NCBI GenBank assembly: GCA_030621995.1
Contig: JAUXGP010000004.1
Span: 1 to 21,860, forward strand
Source of the DNA: Psychrilyobacter sp.
Lineage (GTDB): Bacteria > Fusobacteriota > Fusobacteriia > Fusobacteriales > Fusobacteriaceae
DNA length: 21,860 nucleotides
Reading direction: 5' to 3'
A program made the position numbers and the translations under genes. The notes under the pieces are model-generated. The model was not told the DNA's origin, made no database searches, and worked only from the letters and a program-made list of their open reading frames with translations. Below are positions 21,132-21,860 of the stretch, piece by piece. Each line of letters opens with the position of its first letter. Positions within the stretch are counted from its first letter, which is position 1.

Positions 21132-21195
21132 AGTTGAAGAAACTATAAAATTATTAAACTCTATCTATTAAAAATTTAAGGACGTGAGGAATAAG

Positions 21196-21860
21196 ATGCT
21201 GGAAAGAATGTTTAAGTTGACCGAGAGGGAGACGAGTGTAAAGCAAGAAGTCATAGGAGGAATCACTACATTTATGACTATGTCGTATATTATATTTGTA
21301 AATCCTTCCATAATGGCAGATACAGGGATGGATAAGGGAGCCCTTATAACCATTACATGTTTAAGTGCTGCAATTGGTAGTTTGATAGCAGCCTTTTGGG
21401 CAAATGCACCATTGGGATTAGCTCCCGGGATGGGACTTAATGCATTTTTTACCTATACATTAGTTATTGGAAAGGGGATTCCTTGGGAAACGGCATTGGG
21501 AGTTGTATTTATATCGGGATTATTCTTTTTAATTATGTCTATTGGCGGAATAAGAGAGAGGATAGCACAGGCAATTCCAGTGGAATTAAAGATAGCTTCT
21601 ACAGCAGGAATTGGACTCTTTATAGCTTTTATAGGTTTAAAAAGCATGGGATTGATTGTAGCAAATCCGTCAACATTTGTATCACTGGGGAAATTTACTC
21701 CTACAGTTGTTTTAGGAGTGATAGGAATTATGGTGTCAGCTCTGCTGGAGCTTCGAGGAGTAAAGGGTGGAATGTTGATAGGTATGATCACCACTACTGT
21801 TTTAGGAATGATGGTAGGAGTAGTAGATCTTCCCACACAGATTATGTCTATGCCGCCGTC
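21196..21860 (+). CDS. pbuG: Purine (guanine/hypoxanthine) permease, NCS2 AzgA/PbuG type (3'-truncated)
   Basis: Inner-membrane transporter that imports hypoxanthine or guanine by ion symport. The first ~221 residues are visible, running off the window end; full family members are about 430-470. The AzgA-like signatures are clear: MLERMFKLTERETSVKQEVIGGITTFMTMSYIIFVNP at the N-terminus (MSYIIFVNP is diagnostic), LGLAPGMGLNAFFTYT near residue 75, then IREAI-like RERIAQAIPVELKIA and STAGIGLFIAFIGLK. Several membrane helices are seen (about 20-40, 50-70, 85-115, 130-150, 170-190). GTGAGGA sits 5-6 nt before the ATG. The upstream guanine-class riboswitch supports the substrate class, which otherwise could include adenine. 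Confidence 0.93.
   Translation, partial: MLERMFKLTERETSVKQEVIGGITTFMTMSYIIFVNPSIMADTGMDKGALITITCLSAAIGSLIAAFWANAPLGLAPGMGLNAFFTYTLVIGKGIPWETALGVVFISGLFFLIMSIGGIRERIAQAIPVELKIASTAGIGLFIAFIGLKSMGLIVANPSTFVSLGKFTPTVVLGVIGIMVSALLELRGVKGGMLIGMITTTVLGMMVGVVDLPTQIMSMPP

Noticed and set aside
1..21860. Defence island, prophage or integrative element
   Set aside because: Every sizeable gene is a recognisable housekeeping family. I see no integrase, transposase, toxin-antitoxin, restriction or CRISPR gene.

Overview
This window is a contiguous, low-GC chromosomal stretch of densely packed housekeeping genes. I see no phage, transposase, plasmid, rRNA, tRNA or CRISPR features. Gene content points to an anaerobic fermentative bacterium, most likely a member of Fusobacteriota (Ilyobacter/Propionigenium/Psychrilyobacter-like). 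The support is butyrate kinase, long-form HPF, late cobalamin genes, PgpH and YbeY next to a DgkA-type kinase, plus the AT-rich purine-heavy codon use. This assignment is inference from protein character, not a database result.

Layout. (1) Positions 1-733: 3' part of butyrate kinase (buk) and its terminator. (2) 771-1445: hpf as a single-gene unit with its own promoter and terminator. (3) 1482-3059: cobQ, the cobyric acid synthase. (4) 3060-8816: a promoter with a 12-bp palindrome at the start point, then a tight run cobU-cobS-cobC-cobT-radC-ricT-trmN ending in a strong terminator. cobU, cobS, cobC and cobT assemble the lower nucleotide loop of cobalamin. No cobalamin riboswitch is visible. 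(5) 8842-13406: a JAMM-domain/DinG helicase fusion followed by the c-di-AMP phosphodiesterase pgpH. (6) 13440-16427: a three-hairpin intergenic element, ybeY, a second inverted-repeat element, a DgkA-PAP2 fusion and a cytoplasmic class-3-lipase-like protein. (7) 16428-17136: efp with a near-consensus promoter and a terminator. (8) 17157-19127: a GC-richer inverted-repeat element, an exported DNase I-like protein, thiN and a small membrane protein. (9) 19128-20716: a bidirectional terminator, then galE-yfcE on the minus strand. (10) 20755-21860: a degenerate repeat in the galE leader, a guanine-class purine riboswitch with terminator, and the 5' part of a PbuG/AzgA-type purine permease.

How the genes fit together. 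The cob genes take cobyrinic acid a,c-diamide derivatives to finished cobalamin, although the CbiB step is not in the window. pgpH, ybeY and dgkA form the classic neighbourhood of c-di-AMP turnover, ribosome maturation and undecaprenol/lipid recycling. HPF and EF-P are translation factors. The purine permease is controlled by its riboswitch.

The least ordinary items are: the RadC-type JAMM metalloprotease-like domain fused to an iron-sulfur XPD/DinG helicase, with a stand-alone RadC about 2 kb upstream; the DgkA-PAP2 fusion that may feed undecaprenyl phosphate from two directions; a cysteine-bearing N-terminal extension on RicT; an EF-P with a non-canonical tip loop; and four different short intergenic inverted-repeat elements. 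I did not find a convincing wholly new multi-gene system.
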